Below are positions 27,832 to 36,446 of a stretch of DNA of 64,000 nt, piece by piece. The notes below the pieces were generated by a model. It saw nothing but the letters and a program-made list of their open reading frames with translations, made no database searches and was not told the DNA's origin. Both the position numbers and the translations under genes were made by a program. The DNA is from an uncultured Lewinella sp. (GTDB taxonomy: Bacteria > Bacteroidota > Bacteroidia > Chitinophagales > Saprospiraceae). Numbering within the stretch: the first letter of the stretch is position 1; each line of letters begins with the position of its first letter. The DNA lies in NCBI GenBank assembly GCA_913057725.1, contig CAJXOS010000009.1:1-64000 (forward strand). Direction: 5' to 3'.

Positions 27832-28125
27832 CTAATACAAAGAGGTTTCCCATTCTTCTAAAGGCGGTTCGACCTTATAATTGCTATCGCAATAACTGCG
27901 TAAGTAATTGGTGGCACGTTCTTCAGCGTACTTCCGGTTAAGTACATTTCCTTCCTCATCCAGTTCGATGACATTAGCGAAAATGGCAAAGGTCATTTCA
28001 ATAGCGCTTGGTTCATTGCCATAAAGACTTAGGTAGTCTACACCCTCCAGGTTGTAATGCGTACCACTGGCCATGAAGTAGGTGAACGTGCGAAGGGCTC
28101 CGCTGAATTGGGGGCTTAGTTTCAT
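27832..28125 (-). CDS. Conserved small protein of unknown function
   Basis: ATG at 28125 is preferred to the TTG-opened extension. The 97-residue product starts MKLSPQFSGALRTFTYFMAS and contains SAIEMTFAIFANVIELDEEG and a compact acidic/aromatic end. It has no signal peptide or membrane helix and is probably cytosolic. I do not recognise the family with confidence. Its stop codon directly abuts that of the glycosylase gene. Confidence 0.6.
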   Translation of the reverse strand: MKLSPQFSGALRTFTYFMASGTHYNLEGVDYLSLYGNEPSAIEMTFAIFANVIELDEEGNVLNRKYAEERATNYLRSYCDSNYKVEPPLEEWETSLY

Positions 28126-28224
28126 GTGTTTCAAGTTTAAGGCTCTGGAATTCAGAGGAAGTAAACAACAAATTTAGGCACGGGCTGTTGGAGTGTTACA
28201 TTAGCGTTCAAAAGAATCAATAAC

Positions 28225-28692
28225 ATGACACAACTGAAAGAGGGCGATGCCGCTCCAGATTTCACAGGAACACTTTCAACAGGTGAGACCGTTTCCCTAT
28301 CTGATTATGCCGGCAAGAAGCTTGTTCTTTACTTCTATCCTAAAGACAATACTCCAGGCTGTACAGCCGAAGCTTGTAGTTTGCGTGATGGTTATGCAGA
28401 GTTGCGCAATCTAAACTACGAGATTCTTGGTGTAAGCCCAGATCCAGTTGCTAAGCACCAGAAATTTATCAATAAATATGAGCTTCCCTTTGAGCTTATC
28501 GCAGATGAAGATCATGCTGTAATGAATGCTTACGGTGTTTGGGGCCCAAAGAAATTTATGGGACGTACCTATGATGGTGTACACCGTATCACCTTTGTGA
28601 TCGATGAGCAAGGCACAATTGCCAAAGTAATCACCAAAGTGAAAACCAAAGATCACGCTGGGCAGATCTTGGATGTAATGGCTGGCGTCTAG
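28225..28692 (+). CDS. bcp: Thioredoxin-dependent thiol peroxidase (bacterioferritin comigratory protein)
   Basis: A 155-residue peroxiredoxin of the Bcp/PrxQ type that reduces hydrogen peroxide and organic hydroperoxides using thioredoxin. The active site is PKDNTPGCTAEACSLRD, with peroxidatic Cys46 and resolving Cys51, the spacing of atypical 2-Cys PrxQ. The expected Thr-Pro before the cysteine and the later Arg (FMGRTYDGVHRITFVID) are present. Its last codons overlap by four bases the stop of the convergent EAD/PutAbiC-like gene. Confidence 0.95.
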   Translation: MTQLKEGDAAPDFTGTLSTGETVSLSDYAGKKLVLYFYPKDNTPGCTAEACSLRDGYAELRNLNYEILGVSPDPVAKHQKFINKYELPFELIADEDHAVMNAYGVWGPKKFMGRTYDGVHRITFVIDEQGTIAKVITKVKTKDHAGQILDVMAGV

Positions 28693-29486
28693 CGCTCACC
28701 AAAAAGAACATCGAAGTCTTCGTCTCGAATCAGGAAGGATTTTACAGATTCGTCTAGAACATGGCCTTTTCTGACTAGGTCGGAAAACTCAGGATCAACT
28801 TCTGAGAATACGTAGTAGAAAATCATGGCCTGCTCGAAACGGGAAAATAAGGATCGTAGCGTAGCTAAAAAGAACTCTTGTTCAACCTCGCTGGCCAACG
28901 CATACTGTAGCATGTGTTTGATGTTCTTGAGATAAACTTCCATGCCGATTATTTCGTGTTGAAACCAGTCGGAAAAGTAATCGCGGATGTGTTGAGTTCC
29001 CTCATCGCCCGCGATTTCTTTTTTACCGCGTAAGCGACGGCGATGATTTTGTATCAGCTCAAACAAAGCCTTACGGCCGTTCTGCTGATTTGTCTCCGTG
29101 CCAATATATTCTGTGTAAGAGACAGCGTTTAGATTCAGATAGTGAATATCGAGCAGCTTAAAAAAATTGGTCCTTCTTGTGGGGAGCGCACTGATGTTTA
29201 AGTTCTGCTCCACCGTCTCCTTGCCAAGGTGAGAGCCCTCCATCTGATCAATGATTTGGATCAGGTGGTTCCGGAGGCGGTCTAAGCCAAGAGCAATTTG
29301 CTCGTAAGCAAGTGTATTGAGACTCGACATGTACATCAAGTCATTGTACTTGCTCTTGAGCAGCACAAACTGATTGTACAATTCCGACTCGGGTTGAAGT
29401 ACCTCTTCCACCGCTTCGACGCCAAAGTTAAGACCTTTGGCTACCCGTGATTTTAGCTCTTTTTTGACGTCTCCGATATCCATCAT
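28689..29486 (-). CDS. EAD11-like domain fused to a putative phage abortive-infection (PutAbiC-like) domain
   Basis: A 265-residue protein without signal peptide. Residues about 1-83 read as an effector-associated (death-like) domain of type 11: SELYNQFVLLKSKYNDLMYM, then YEQIALGLDRLRNHLIQIID, matching the usual L-x-L-x-x-R-Y-N-x-L ... I-x-x-A/L-L-x-L-I-D pattern. Residues about 105-235 match the layout of putative phage abortive-infection proteins: NFFKLLDIHYLNLNAVSY, GRKALFELIQNH, MEVYLKNIKHMLQYALAS, then LATLRSLFSRFEQAMIFYY. Such combinations are expected in conflict systems in which an EAD recruits an effector. Its ATGATG start overlaps the stop of the serine hydrolase gene, so translation is coupled. 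Its 3' end overlaps bcp by four bases. Domain calls are by eye; an alternative is a generic helical regulator. Confidence 0.62.
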   Translation of the reverse strand: MMDIGDVKKELKSRVAKGLNFGVEAVEEVLQPESELYNQFVLLKSKYNDLMYMSSLNTLAYEQIALGLDRLRNHLIQIIDQMEGSHLGKETVEQNLNISALPTRRTNFFKLLDIHYLNLNAVSYTEYIGTETNQQNGRKALFELIQNHRRRLRGKKEIAGDEGTQHIRDYFSDWFQHEIIGMEVYLKNIKHMLQYALASEVEQEFFLATLRSLFSRFEQAMIFYYVFSEVDPEFSDLVRKGHVLDESVKSFLIRDEDFDVLFGER

Positions 29487-30724
29487 TCATCGTTTAGAAG
29501 GTCAGTAATCCAACTTAAATCTGGTGTATTCCTTCGCTTGCGGTTTTCTTCATATTCGTATACGGCTCGCCCAAGTTCTCCAAAGAAGGGAAGGCCTTCC
29601 GATTCATACTCGTATACGCCGTCGTTGTACGTTTGGTTTTCATTGACATGAATGGTGCCCACTAAAAAGAATTCAATTCCAGCCTCTGTATCGGCAATGT
29701 ATGATACGTCGGTCAGGTAACCATATGCCCAACCTACTTTGTTCATGATGCGAATATGTTTGGGGATCTGAAAACTTGTATCCCGATCACCATACATCCA
29801 AAACTTCACGTAATTGTCTGACTCATCGTATTGCGGGTAATCACTCTCTCTTGGAAACTGAATCATTGCTCGGTATATCGATTCGTAGTCATCATCTGTC
29901 AGCATAAAGCGTTCACGCTCGCTAACACTGGCTGGAAAAATGACGGCTTTTAGCATGTCGTGCAAATCCTGGATAGAGACGAAGTTCTTGTAGCGAAAAT
30001 CAAAAGACTCATCAATAATCTCACCATCGTTATTCATATACGCAACGCCCCGAACTTGATCGCTCAATCCAAAATCATCGTAGAATTTGGAGTACACTTC
30101 ACCTTGCTGGTACAACACGCCTTTATCATTGATAAACTGTAGTGGGTTGGTATATCGATTTCCTAGTGTATCGTAACCACTTACGGAAAGCCGATGGATG
30201 ATACGGGTATCCGTAAAACCCTTAGCTCGTAGCCTCCGGTTAAAGTAAGCCTGTCCTAAGAATTCATACAGTCGGTTAAAGGCATCGTTACCACTCACCA
30301 AAAATATCTTTCGGAGGTAATGTTCTATCGATGGCAGGCCACTTGCTGAGGAAGGATCAATTAGTGCTGGTGTCTGTGGGCTGCGTCCGGCAAAGTGTTG
30401 TAAAATAGTGTGCTTATCAAGTCCATCAACGCTAAGCTCATTGAGCTTCTCCAAGGCCATAAAGGCCGCTGGCATTTTCACCGTGCTCGCTGGATAGAAA
30501 TAACGATTGGGATCGCCACCATAGCGATGGGTAGTGAATCGAGGATGTCCATTCTGATTCCGGTCTATTTGCGTGTATAATACCTGGATTTCGTACTTGT
30601 CTGGATTCTGAGCCCAGGCACTAAAATCACTGCGATTACCATTGATTATTTTCTCCAGAACATTACGCTGGGCACTAAGGCTAAAGCTACACAGGAGACA
30701 GAGCGAGAACACTAGAATTCTCAT
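29483..30724 (-). CDS. Periplasmic class A beta-lactamase-like serine hydrolase
   Basis: The 413-residue protein has a signal peptide (residues 1-19, ending SLSAQ). The active site is SxxK at 80-83 (PASTVKMP), the second motif is SGN at 144-146 (LVSGNDAFNRLYEFLG, in place of SDN), and the third is KVGW in place of KTG. It is longer than true class A beta-lactamases (about 290), with insertions before and after the second motif. Peptidoglycan peptidase or esterase activity is as likely as lactam hydrolysis. It ends in an ATGA overlap with the EAD-like gene and starts 34 bases after the GH13 gene. Confidence 0.82.
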   Translation of the reverse strand: MRILVFSLCLLCSFSLSAQRNVLEKIINGNRSDFSAWAQNPDKYEIQVLYTQIDRNQNGHPRFTTHRYGGDPNRYFYPASTVKMPAAFMALEKLNELSVDGLDKHTILQHFAGRSPQTPALIDPSSASGLPSIEHYLRKIFLVSGNDAFNRLYEFLGQAYFNRRLRAKGFTDTRIIHRLSVSGYDTLGNRYTNPLQFINDKGVLYQQGEVYSKFYDDFGLSDQVRGVAYMNNDGEIIDESFDFRYKNFVSIQDLHDMLKAVIFPASVSERERFMLTDDDYESIYRAMIQFPRESDYPQYDESDNYVKFWMYGDRDTSFQIPKHIRIMNKVGWAYGYLTDVSYIADTEAGIEFFLVGTIHVNENQTYNDGVYEYESEGLPFFGELGRAVYEYEENRKRRNTPDLSWITDLLNDE

Positions 30725-30758
30725 AACAGGTGGGATTGGTTCTGCCGCTTAAGATAAT

Positions 30759-32219
30759 TCAATTTGCTTTTTCAAGCACCATCCACTGAAAGGGGCTTAA
30801 TGTTAGAGGGAAGCTTACAGTAGTATCTTTTTGTGGGTAATGAATCCACTGCGTATCATCTTCAGAAGCCTGGAGTTGGGCGGTATTTTGTTGATAGTTT
30901 ACCAGTACGCGCAAACAGTGCTCCTCATTACGCCACTCCATACAAAGCACATTAGGGTGAGTAGTGATAGGTACCATACTCCAATAGCCTTCCTGTATGG
31001 TTGGATGTTGTAGCAGATTCAGTAAATACTGATAGAACACCGTTTCTCGTGGGCTGACGGACTCGAAACCCAATAATTTGGTAAGGTCTGTTTTGGTTGT
31101 TTTAAGACCGGCGTTCAGTGGGTTTGTTTCTGATGGTTGTCGCCCGAGTTGGACGGGGAGACGTTTCGCTCGCCCTTCCCATTGGCCTTCGTAGAAAAAA
31201 CGCAGACCAGGGCTGATGTAGGCTACCATAGCTGCAGCTTGAGCTTGGTCCGCATCTAATTCTGACAAGATTCGATCTTCATCGTGGTTTTCGAGAAAAC
31301 GTACAGAACGCTCTTGAAAACCGGGCTCCGCCCGCAAATGATCTGGTACTCCGGAGGTGTCTAATTGAATAAGCCGGTCACGAAGCCGCTTGTCGTAGGT
31401 ATAGTCAAAGCCTAATTGCTGGAGCTCCCACTCCATATCCCAGTAGACTTCTGCAATGAAGCAAAAGTTAGGATGTTGACTCCGCACTTCTTGGATAGTC
31501 GCAGGCCAAAATTGTTTTGTGTCTTGCACCTGCATGCCCAGTGCATGTTCCCAGGTTCTGCAAAAGATGGCGGGAAGCGGAAGCATGGCCATGTCACAAC
31601 GAACGCCGTCACATACGCTAGCAATTTCAAGTAAACGATCTTGCATGAATTGCCGTGCATTGGCAGAGGCATAATTCACCTGAATGGTATCCTGCCAGGC
31701 GGCGAAATAGGGGTCTTTACCGTGGGCAAACACCTTGTCTGGAGATGCGGGCGAACGGAAAAAGGTATGATTGTCGAGTTCCAAAAGAGGAGGGGTTACC
31801 TCCAGAAAAACATCTGGTCGCTCCGCTATCCATGAGCTTTCGGCATGAAAGTGGTTTGGAACGAAATCCAGGATGAGTTTAAGGCCGTACTTGTTGAGGC
31901 GCGTTCTCAATTTTGCCAGATCAGCTGGTTTTCCAAGATTCTCATGCAGTACGTAGCGATCTATTGCGTAGGGTGAACCAATGATATCTTGCTCTGTCCA
32001 ATCTGGTAAAACGCGAGCGTATTCTTCTTGAAGGCCAGGCTCCAGTGCATAGTTGAGCACGTTCGGCCCCGTTTGCCACACCCCCATCAACCAGACATAA
32101 TGGACGCCAAGCTTTGATAACTGCTTCCAATATGCATCGGGGACATCCAGGAGCTGCGTGTCTTTTCCGAAGCGATGTCGCCAAACACGGGTGTTGATCT
32201 GATAGAGTGTCGAATTCAT
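30759..32219 (-). CDS. GH13 alpha-amylase family glycosidase
   Basis: A 486-residue enzyme without a signal peptide, thus probably cytosolic, acting on alpha-glucans or alpha-glucosides. The conserved regions are LKLILDFVPNHF (region I), CDGVRCDMAML with nucleophile Asp209 (region II), FIAEVYW with acid/base Glu257 (region III) and RFLENHDEDR with Asp313 (region IV). A beta-sandwich ending FPLTLSPFQWMVLE closes the protein. It lies 9 bases after the helicase gene and 34 before the serine hydrolase gene, in one tight minus-strand array. A metabolic link to its neighbours is not evident. Confidence 0.9.
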   Translation of the reverse strand: MNSTLYQINTRVWRHRFGKDTQLLDVPDAYWKQLSKLGVHYVWLMGVWQTGPNVLNYALEPGLQEEYARVLPDWTEQDIIGSPYAIDRYVLHENLGKPADLAKLRTRLNKYGLKLILDFVPNHFHAESSWIAERPDVFLEVTPPLLELDNHTFFRSPASPDKVFAHGKDPYFAAWQDTIQVNYASANARQFMQDRLLEIASVCDGVRCDMAMLPLPAIFCRTWEHALGMQVQDTKQFWPATIQEVRSQHPNFCFIAEVYWDMEWELQQLGFDYTYDKRLRDRLIQLDTSGVPDHLRAEPGFQERSVRFLENHDEDRILSELDADQAQAAAMVAYISPGLRFFYEGQWEGRAKRLPVQLGRQPSETNPLNAGLKTTKTDLTKLLGFESVSPRETVFYQYLLNLLQHPTIQEGYWSMVPITTHPNVLCMEWRNEEHCLRVLVNYQQNTAQLQASEDDTQWIHYPQKDTTVSFPLTLSPFQWMVLEKAN

Positions 32220-32228
32220 ATGGGTGAA

Positions 32229-35200
32229 TTATACAGCGTCGTCTAGTTCCTCTATTTCCTCTACTGTATGAGAGGGGGGCGGTAAATCTTCCTTTACAAA
32301 TTGACACCATTCGCATTGTGGTTTTCCACAACCGGTGTAGAAATCCTGCGCCATAATTCCTTTGTAGGAATCTTGCAGTAGGGTCTTTGCTTTACGAAGA
32401 TCGCCTGCCGAGAGATCTAATTTTTCTATGGTGAGCTCGCCGTGTTTATCTAGGTCCAAATAGGAAATAGCACCCTCTCTGACCCTCCGGCTTTCTCCCG
32501 TTCGGTGTTCCCAAAGAAGTTTATAAAAGGCTAGTTGTCTCCAATAGTTTCCACCGTGAGGATTCGCATCCGTAGGGCCTCGTAACTTACTGTTATTGTG
32601 GCTGCCGGATTTATAATCTACAATCGCGACCTCCTGTTCACTGATGAAATCAATCCGGTCAATTACCCCCTTGATGGGTACCCCCTCCACTTCGATTTGT
32701 TGGAGGCGCAATTCAGTACGACATTGTGTTGTCCAACTTGAACTAAATTGATCGTGATATAGATTGAGGTTCGATTGGCCTTGTTGAAGGCGACGTTGAT
32801 ATTCCTGTTTTTCGAAGAAGGAACGCACTTTTTCCATCTCATCCGTAAAGAGGTCGAGTAAGACTTCTTTGGCGGGAAAAATCCGTTCAGCGTGTCCCAG
32901 CATTAGGTTGAAGTAACGCTGTAGTGCATTATGCAAAGCGTTGCCGTAGGATGCTGCTGGTCGCTGGATCTGCGGAGCTTGCAGGACCATCTCATAGAAA
33001 AAGCGCAAGGGGCAATCTAAATATCGATGCCAGGAAGAAGGACTCAGTTGAAAGTTGGTCAAGAGTTTGGCGATTGCCGATTGCTCCATAGCAGGTAGCT
33101 GTGGAAGTTCTTGGTTCTGCAGTGCCGTTACTTCGTATTCGAGGAGTACTTCTGGGCTGAGCTCTATTTCTTTTATTGGCCAGCCGCTAGCTTGCTTCAG
33201 TTCATCTACAAACTGACAAGCTAGCTGTGCTTTTCCTTTGCTGTTTTGCCTACTATAGGAGATAAATAATCGCTCTTTGGCTCGAGTTACGGCTACATAG
33301 AATAGACGCCGTCGGGTTTCATCCGCAAAGGTTTCACCGGATAAGGTTAAGGTATCCGGCAGCGGAAAACGTTGCCCCCGCCGCTGGTTGCCTTCCCAGG
33401 CATCTTTGGTCGCATCCAGAATGAAGACGGTATTAAATTCAAGTCCTTTAGAGCTATGCGCTGTCACTAGATGGATACCATCCTCCAACTCGATATCCTT
33501 ACGCATGGGCATGCTCAGGCGATTGCCATCCATTTGATCCAGGATGCGTAGAAGTTCCTTGAGCTTTAAACGTGGGCGGCGAGCAACCTCTTCTCTGACC
33601 TCGTCCACAAAGGTTTTAGCCAACTGTACTTGCCACAGTCGATCTGGCGCTTTAAGCGCATTGCGCAAAAGGCCGCTTCCATTGAGTAGGTGTTCAATGA
33701 GCGCTGGCAGGCTTGCATCTGCCACCATAGCGTGCGTCTGTTCCCACCAATGTGCTACTTCGCTAATCTTTTCCTTAGCCACCAATGTTGAGGGCCAGGC
33801 ATTCGCTTGCTGTAGCCATTGCCGCCAGGAGGGTCGCTCTTCGTAAGGTAGGCTTGCGCGACTCGTGGCTAATTGAGCGATATCCATCGGTAATAGCCCA
33901 AAACAAGCGTAGTGCAGGATTTTGAATAACCGATGATCCCCACTAAAACTTCGATGCTGTTCTTCCACCAAGTAATGGAGCATTTCCCTTAACTGCCGAA
34001 TCAAAATAGTATCAAGCACATTCGTTTTTCGCCGCGTTTGGTACGGAATACCGTGCTTGTCCATCAGGTTTTGCAGTGATTGGACCTGCTGATGACGAGC
34101 ATAAATCACCGCCATTTCACTCCACGGCACACCCTGCTCTGAGAGCGACTGAATAGACTGGATAATGGCAACCTCCTCTTGGAAGTTGTTCGGATATACT
34201 TGTAGTTGAGGGACTACCTTGGAAGCCTTCCTTTCTGGTAGGCTAGCTTGTAATTCTTTCTCTATGCCTAGGCGCTCTAGCTGCTTGGTGAGTCGCTGTT
34301 CATTATGTGTGATCATGCCACCGGCAGCATCGAGTATCGATTGCGTTGATCGGTAGTTCTGCTGCAGTAAAACTACCGCTATTTGATCTTCGTAGCTGTT
34401 GTAATAGTCAACTAGGTTTTTCAGGCGAGCACCTTGGAATTCAAAAATGGATTGGTCGTCATCACCAACAATAAAGAGGTTAGGCGACTCCCAAAATGCA
34501 GCCAGCATATGCAGCAATTCGTTCTGTGCACCATTGGTGTCCTGGTACTCATCCACTAAGAAATAGAGATATTGTTCCTGGTAATTGCGTAGCAAAAGCG
34601 GATTTTCCTGAAAGGCTTTCAGCACCCACAAGATCATATCCGCATAGTCATAACGGCCTAGCTTGGCAAGGGCATTTTCGTAGGCTGGGAATAAGTCTAC
34701 AGCGGCCGCTAATACCTCCATGCGTTGCTGCTCGGTAGCAAACTTTCCTTCCTTCAGATCGCCTGCTTGATATTGCCCTTGACGTCGCTTGTAGCGAAAT
34801 TCTTCTCTATGGGGTATATCCTCGAGGTAGGCCCGAACGGTTTCCTGCATAGAGGAGGTAGTCCAGCCTTCCGTTTTCATCAGTTGGAATAGATCCCGCA
34901 GGTGTTTTTCGTAGAAATACGGACTTATTTTACCTCGCCGGAGCGGATGTGAGCTATCCAGGCTATCGAGGATCTGACGAGTCAGTTCAATCTGTTCTAA
35001 TTCGCTAACGGGTTCCAGACCTTGTCGCCCAAATTGAGCGAGATTATCCTGAATAACGGTATTACAAAACGAATGGAAGGTGTAGATGTGTACTCGATGG
35101 GCTTCTGGGCCAATCAACTCCAATAGGCGCTCTCTCATGGCGCGCACCCCCGCATCTGTGAAGGTTAAACAGAGGATACTCTGTGCAGAGGTGTCAGTGG

Positions 35201-35372
35201 AAAGCAGGATTTGCCCAATGCGGGCGGCAAGGATATGCGTCTTTCCTGTGCCTGGACCAGCAACAACCAGAACTGGACCTTCGATCTGATCCACCGCCTG
35301 TCGTTGGGCTGGATTCAGTCGCTCCAATTCCTTGGCAAAGCGCTTGTGATACTTAGCTGCTGGTTTGCTCAT
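32229..35372 (-). CDS. UvrD/Rep-type DNA helicase with C-terminal RecB-family nuclease
   Basis: ATG at 35372 is preferred; the frame continues 25 codons upstream without family-like sequence. The 1047-residue protein has SF1A helicase motifs: Q motif LNPAQRQAV, Walker A AGPGTGKTH (38-46), DEYQDTNGAQNE (motif II), QQNYRSTQSIL (motif IV), LVTAHSSKGLEFNTVFILD (motif V) and FYVAVTRAKERLF (motif VI). The C-terminal PD-(D/E)XK nuclease shows IKGVIDRIDF and AIVDYKSG. Cysteines in YLDCPLRFFYE and CGKPQCEWC probably hold an iron-sulfur cluster as in AddB and AdnA/B. It should unwind and cut DNA ends in recombination repair. It is the first gene of a four-gene minus-strand run. Confidence 0.9.
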   Translation of the reverse strand: MSKPAAKYHKRFAKELERLNPAQRQAVDQIEGPVLVVAGPGTGKTHILAARIGQILLSTDTSAQSILCLTFTDAGVRAMRERLLELIGPEAHRVHIYTFHSFCNTVIQDNLAQFGRQGLEPVSELEQIELTRQILDSLDSSHPLRRGKISPYFYEKHLRDLFQLMKTEGWTTSSMQETVRAYLEDIPHREEFRYKRRQGQYQAGDLKEGKFATEQQRMEVLAAAVDLFPAYENALAKLGRYDYADMILWVLKAFQENPLLLRNYQEQYLYFLVDEYQDTNGAQNELLHMLAAFWESPNLFIVGDDDQSIFEFQGARLKNLVDYYNSYEDQIAVVLLQQNYRSTQSILDAAGGMITHNEQRLTKQLERLGIEKELQASLPERKASKVVPQLQVYPNNFQEEVAIIQSIQSLSEQGVPWSEMAVIYARHQQVQSLQNLMDKHGIPYQTRRKTNVLDTILIRQLREMLHYLVEEQHRSFSGDHRLFKILHYACFGLLPMDIAQLATSRASLPYEERPSWRQWLQQANAWPSTLVAKEKISEVAHWWEQTHAMVADASLPALIEHLLNGSGLLRNALKAPDRLWQVQLAKTFVDEVREEVARRPRLKLKELLRILDQMDGNRLSMPMRKDIELEDGIHLVTAHSSKGLEFNTVFILDATKDAWEGNQRRGQRFPLPDTLTLSGETFADETRRRLFYVAVTRAKERLFISYSRQNSKGKAQLACQFVDELKQASGWPIKEIELSPEVLLEYEVTALQNQELPQLPAMEQSAIAKLLTNFQLSPSSWHRYLDCPLRFFYEMVLQAPQIQRPAASYGNALHNALQRYFNLMLGHAERIFPAKEVLLDLFTDEMEKVRSFFEKQEYQRRLQQGQSNLNLYHDQFSSSWTTQCRTELRLQQIEVEGVPIKGVIDRIDFISEQEVAIVDYKSGSHNNSKLRGPTDANPHGGNYWRQLAFYKLLWEHRTGESRRVREGAISYLDLDKHGELTIEKLDLSAGDLRKAKTLLQDSYKGIMAQDFYTGCGKPQCEWCQFVKEDLPPPSHTVEEIEELDDAV

Positions 35373-35453
35373 CCTGCGTGCTTGATTTGTCGTCCCAAGA
35401 TACAATACTGCAATAGCAAACCTAGTACATTTGTAAGCTAAAGCCAATGCCCA

Positions 35454-36380
35454 ATGCCAAACCCAGCCATTGATTATTCCGAATTACTGAATAGTATCGC
35501 TGAAGAGCTAAAACCTTACCATGGTAAAGGCCAACAGGCGACCTATATTCCTGAGTTAGCCAATCGAAATCCTGATAAATATGGTGTCTCCCTGGCCTTC
35601 TTAAATGGTGATGGCTATACCTACGGGGATAGTGAAGAGCGTTTCTCTATTCAGAGTATTTCCAAAATATTTACTACCGCCGCCGCTTTTAGTATTCGTG
35701 GCAATGCACTTTGGGAACGAGTTGGTGTAGAACCTTCCGGTACTCCCTTTAACTCCCTGGTACAGTTGGAGTATGAAGAAGGAAAGCCGCGTAATCCATT
35801 CATTAATGCCGGAGCTATTGTAGTAGCTGATGTGTTGCTGAGTGAACTAAGTGACCCTTATCAAGGGATGCTGGACTATGTACGAGAATTGAGTAGGTGT
35901 GAGGATATTCAATACGACGAGCAAGTTGCGGCTTCAGAGTTTGACACCGGCTATCGCAATGCTTCTTTGGCGTTTCTACTGAAGTCTTTTGATAACTTGG
36001 AGAACGATCCCAAGGACGTACTAGATCTCTACTTTCACTTTTGTTCTATTGAAATGAGTTGTACCGAGCTCGCTCATGCTTCCCACCTATTTGTAAGAAG
36101 AAGTAAGCTGGATTGTAAGATTCCTGACTTGAGTACCAGCCAACTGAAGCGATTGAACGCATTAATGCAAACTTGCGGGTTTTATGATGAGTCAGGCGAG
36201 TTTGCCTTTACGGTAGGCCTTCCTGGAAAGAGTGGAGTTGGGGGAGGTATCGTAGCAGTACATCCTGATGTGTATGGAGCAGCCGTTTGGAGCCCTCGCT
36301 TAAATGAAAGAGGAAACTCAATCCTTGGCATGAAGACCCTTGAGCTGCTGACGAGCAAATCTGAAATGTCGATTTTCTAA
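35454..36380 (+). CDS. glsA: Glutaminase
   Basis: This 308-residue enzyme hydrolyses glutamine to glutamate and ammonia in the cytosol. It belongs to the beta-lactamase-like serine family: catalytic SxxK in SIQSISKIFTTAAAF, the NPFINAGAIV motif, and the closing GLPGKSGVGGGIVAVHPD. Length is that of bacterial GlsA. It is divergent from the helicase gene with about 80 bases between starts. Confidence 0.94.
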   Translation: MPNPAIDYSELLNSIAEELKPYHGKGQQATYIPELANRNPDKYGVSLAFLNGDGYTYGDSEERFSIQSISKIFTTAAAFSIRGNALWERVGVEPSGTPFNSLVQLEYEEGKPRNPFINAGAIVVADVLLSELSDPYQGMLDYVRELSRCEDIQYDEQVAASEFDTGYRNASLAFLLKSFDNLENDPKDVLDLYFHFCSIEMSCTELAHASHLFVRRSKLDCKIPDLSTSQLKRLNALMQTCGFYDESGEFAFTVGLPGKSGVGGGIVAVHPDVYGAAVWSPRLNERGNSILGMKTLELLTSKSEMSIF

Positions 36381-36396
36381 TCAGAAATGATAATTT

Positions 36397-36446
36397 CCAA
36401 CAAACAACAAACAACAAACCACAAACCAACAAACCAACAAACCAAC
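36397..36446 (-). repeat. Period-7/8 GT-rich tandem repeat abutting a stop codon
   Basis: On the minus strand the repeat begins directly after the TAG stop of the LRR gene, as GTTGGTTTGTTGGTTTGTTG and onward. It consists of GGTTTGTT units (period 8) that pass into GTTTGTT units (period 7). It fills almost the whole gap to the convergent glutaminase gene. A second array with the same period and position follows the DUF3137 gene (47907-47936). Confidence 0.75.

Noticed and set aside
29483-30724. Calling the serine hydrolase an antibiotic-resistance beta-lactamase
   Set aside because: The second and third motifs deviate (SGN, KVG) and the protein is about 120 residues too long; resistance cannot be claimed from sequence.
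35373-35447. Upstream extension of the helicase frame
   Set aside because: The extra 25 residues are not helicase-like and would leave only a few bases to the divergent glutaminase start.
36397-36446. CRISPR-like reading of the short tandem repeats
   Set aside because: Units of 7-8 bases without spacers and with no cas genes nearby are not a CRISPR array.
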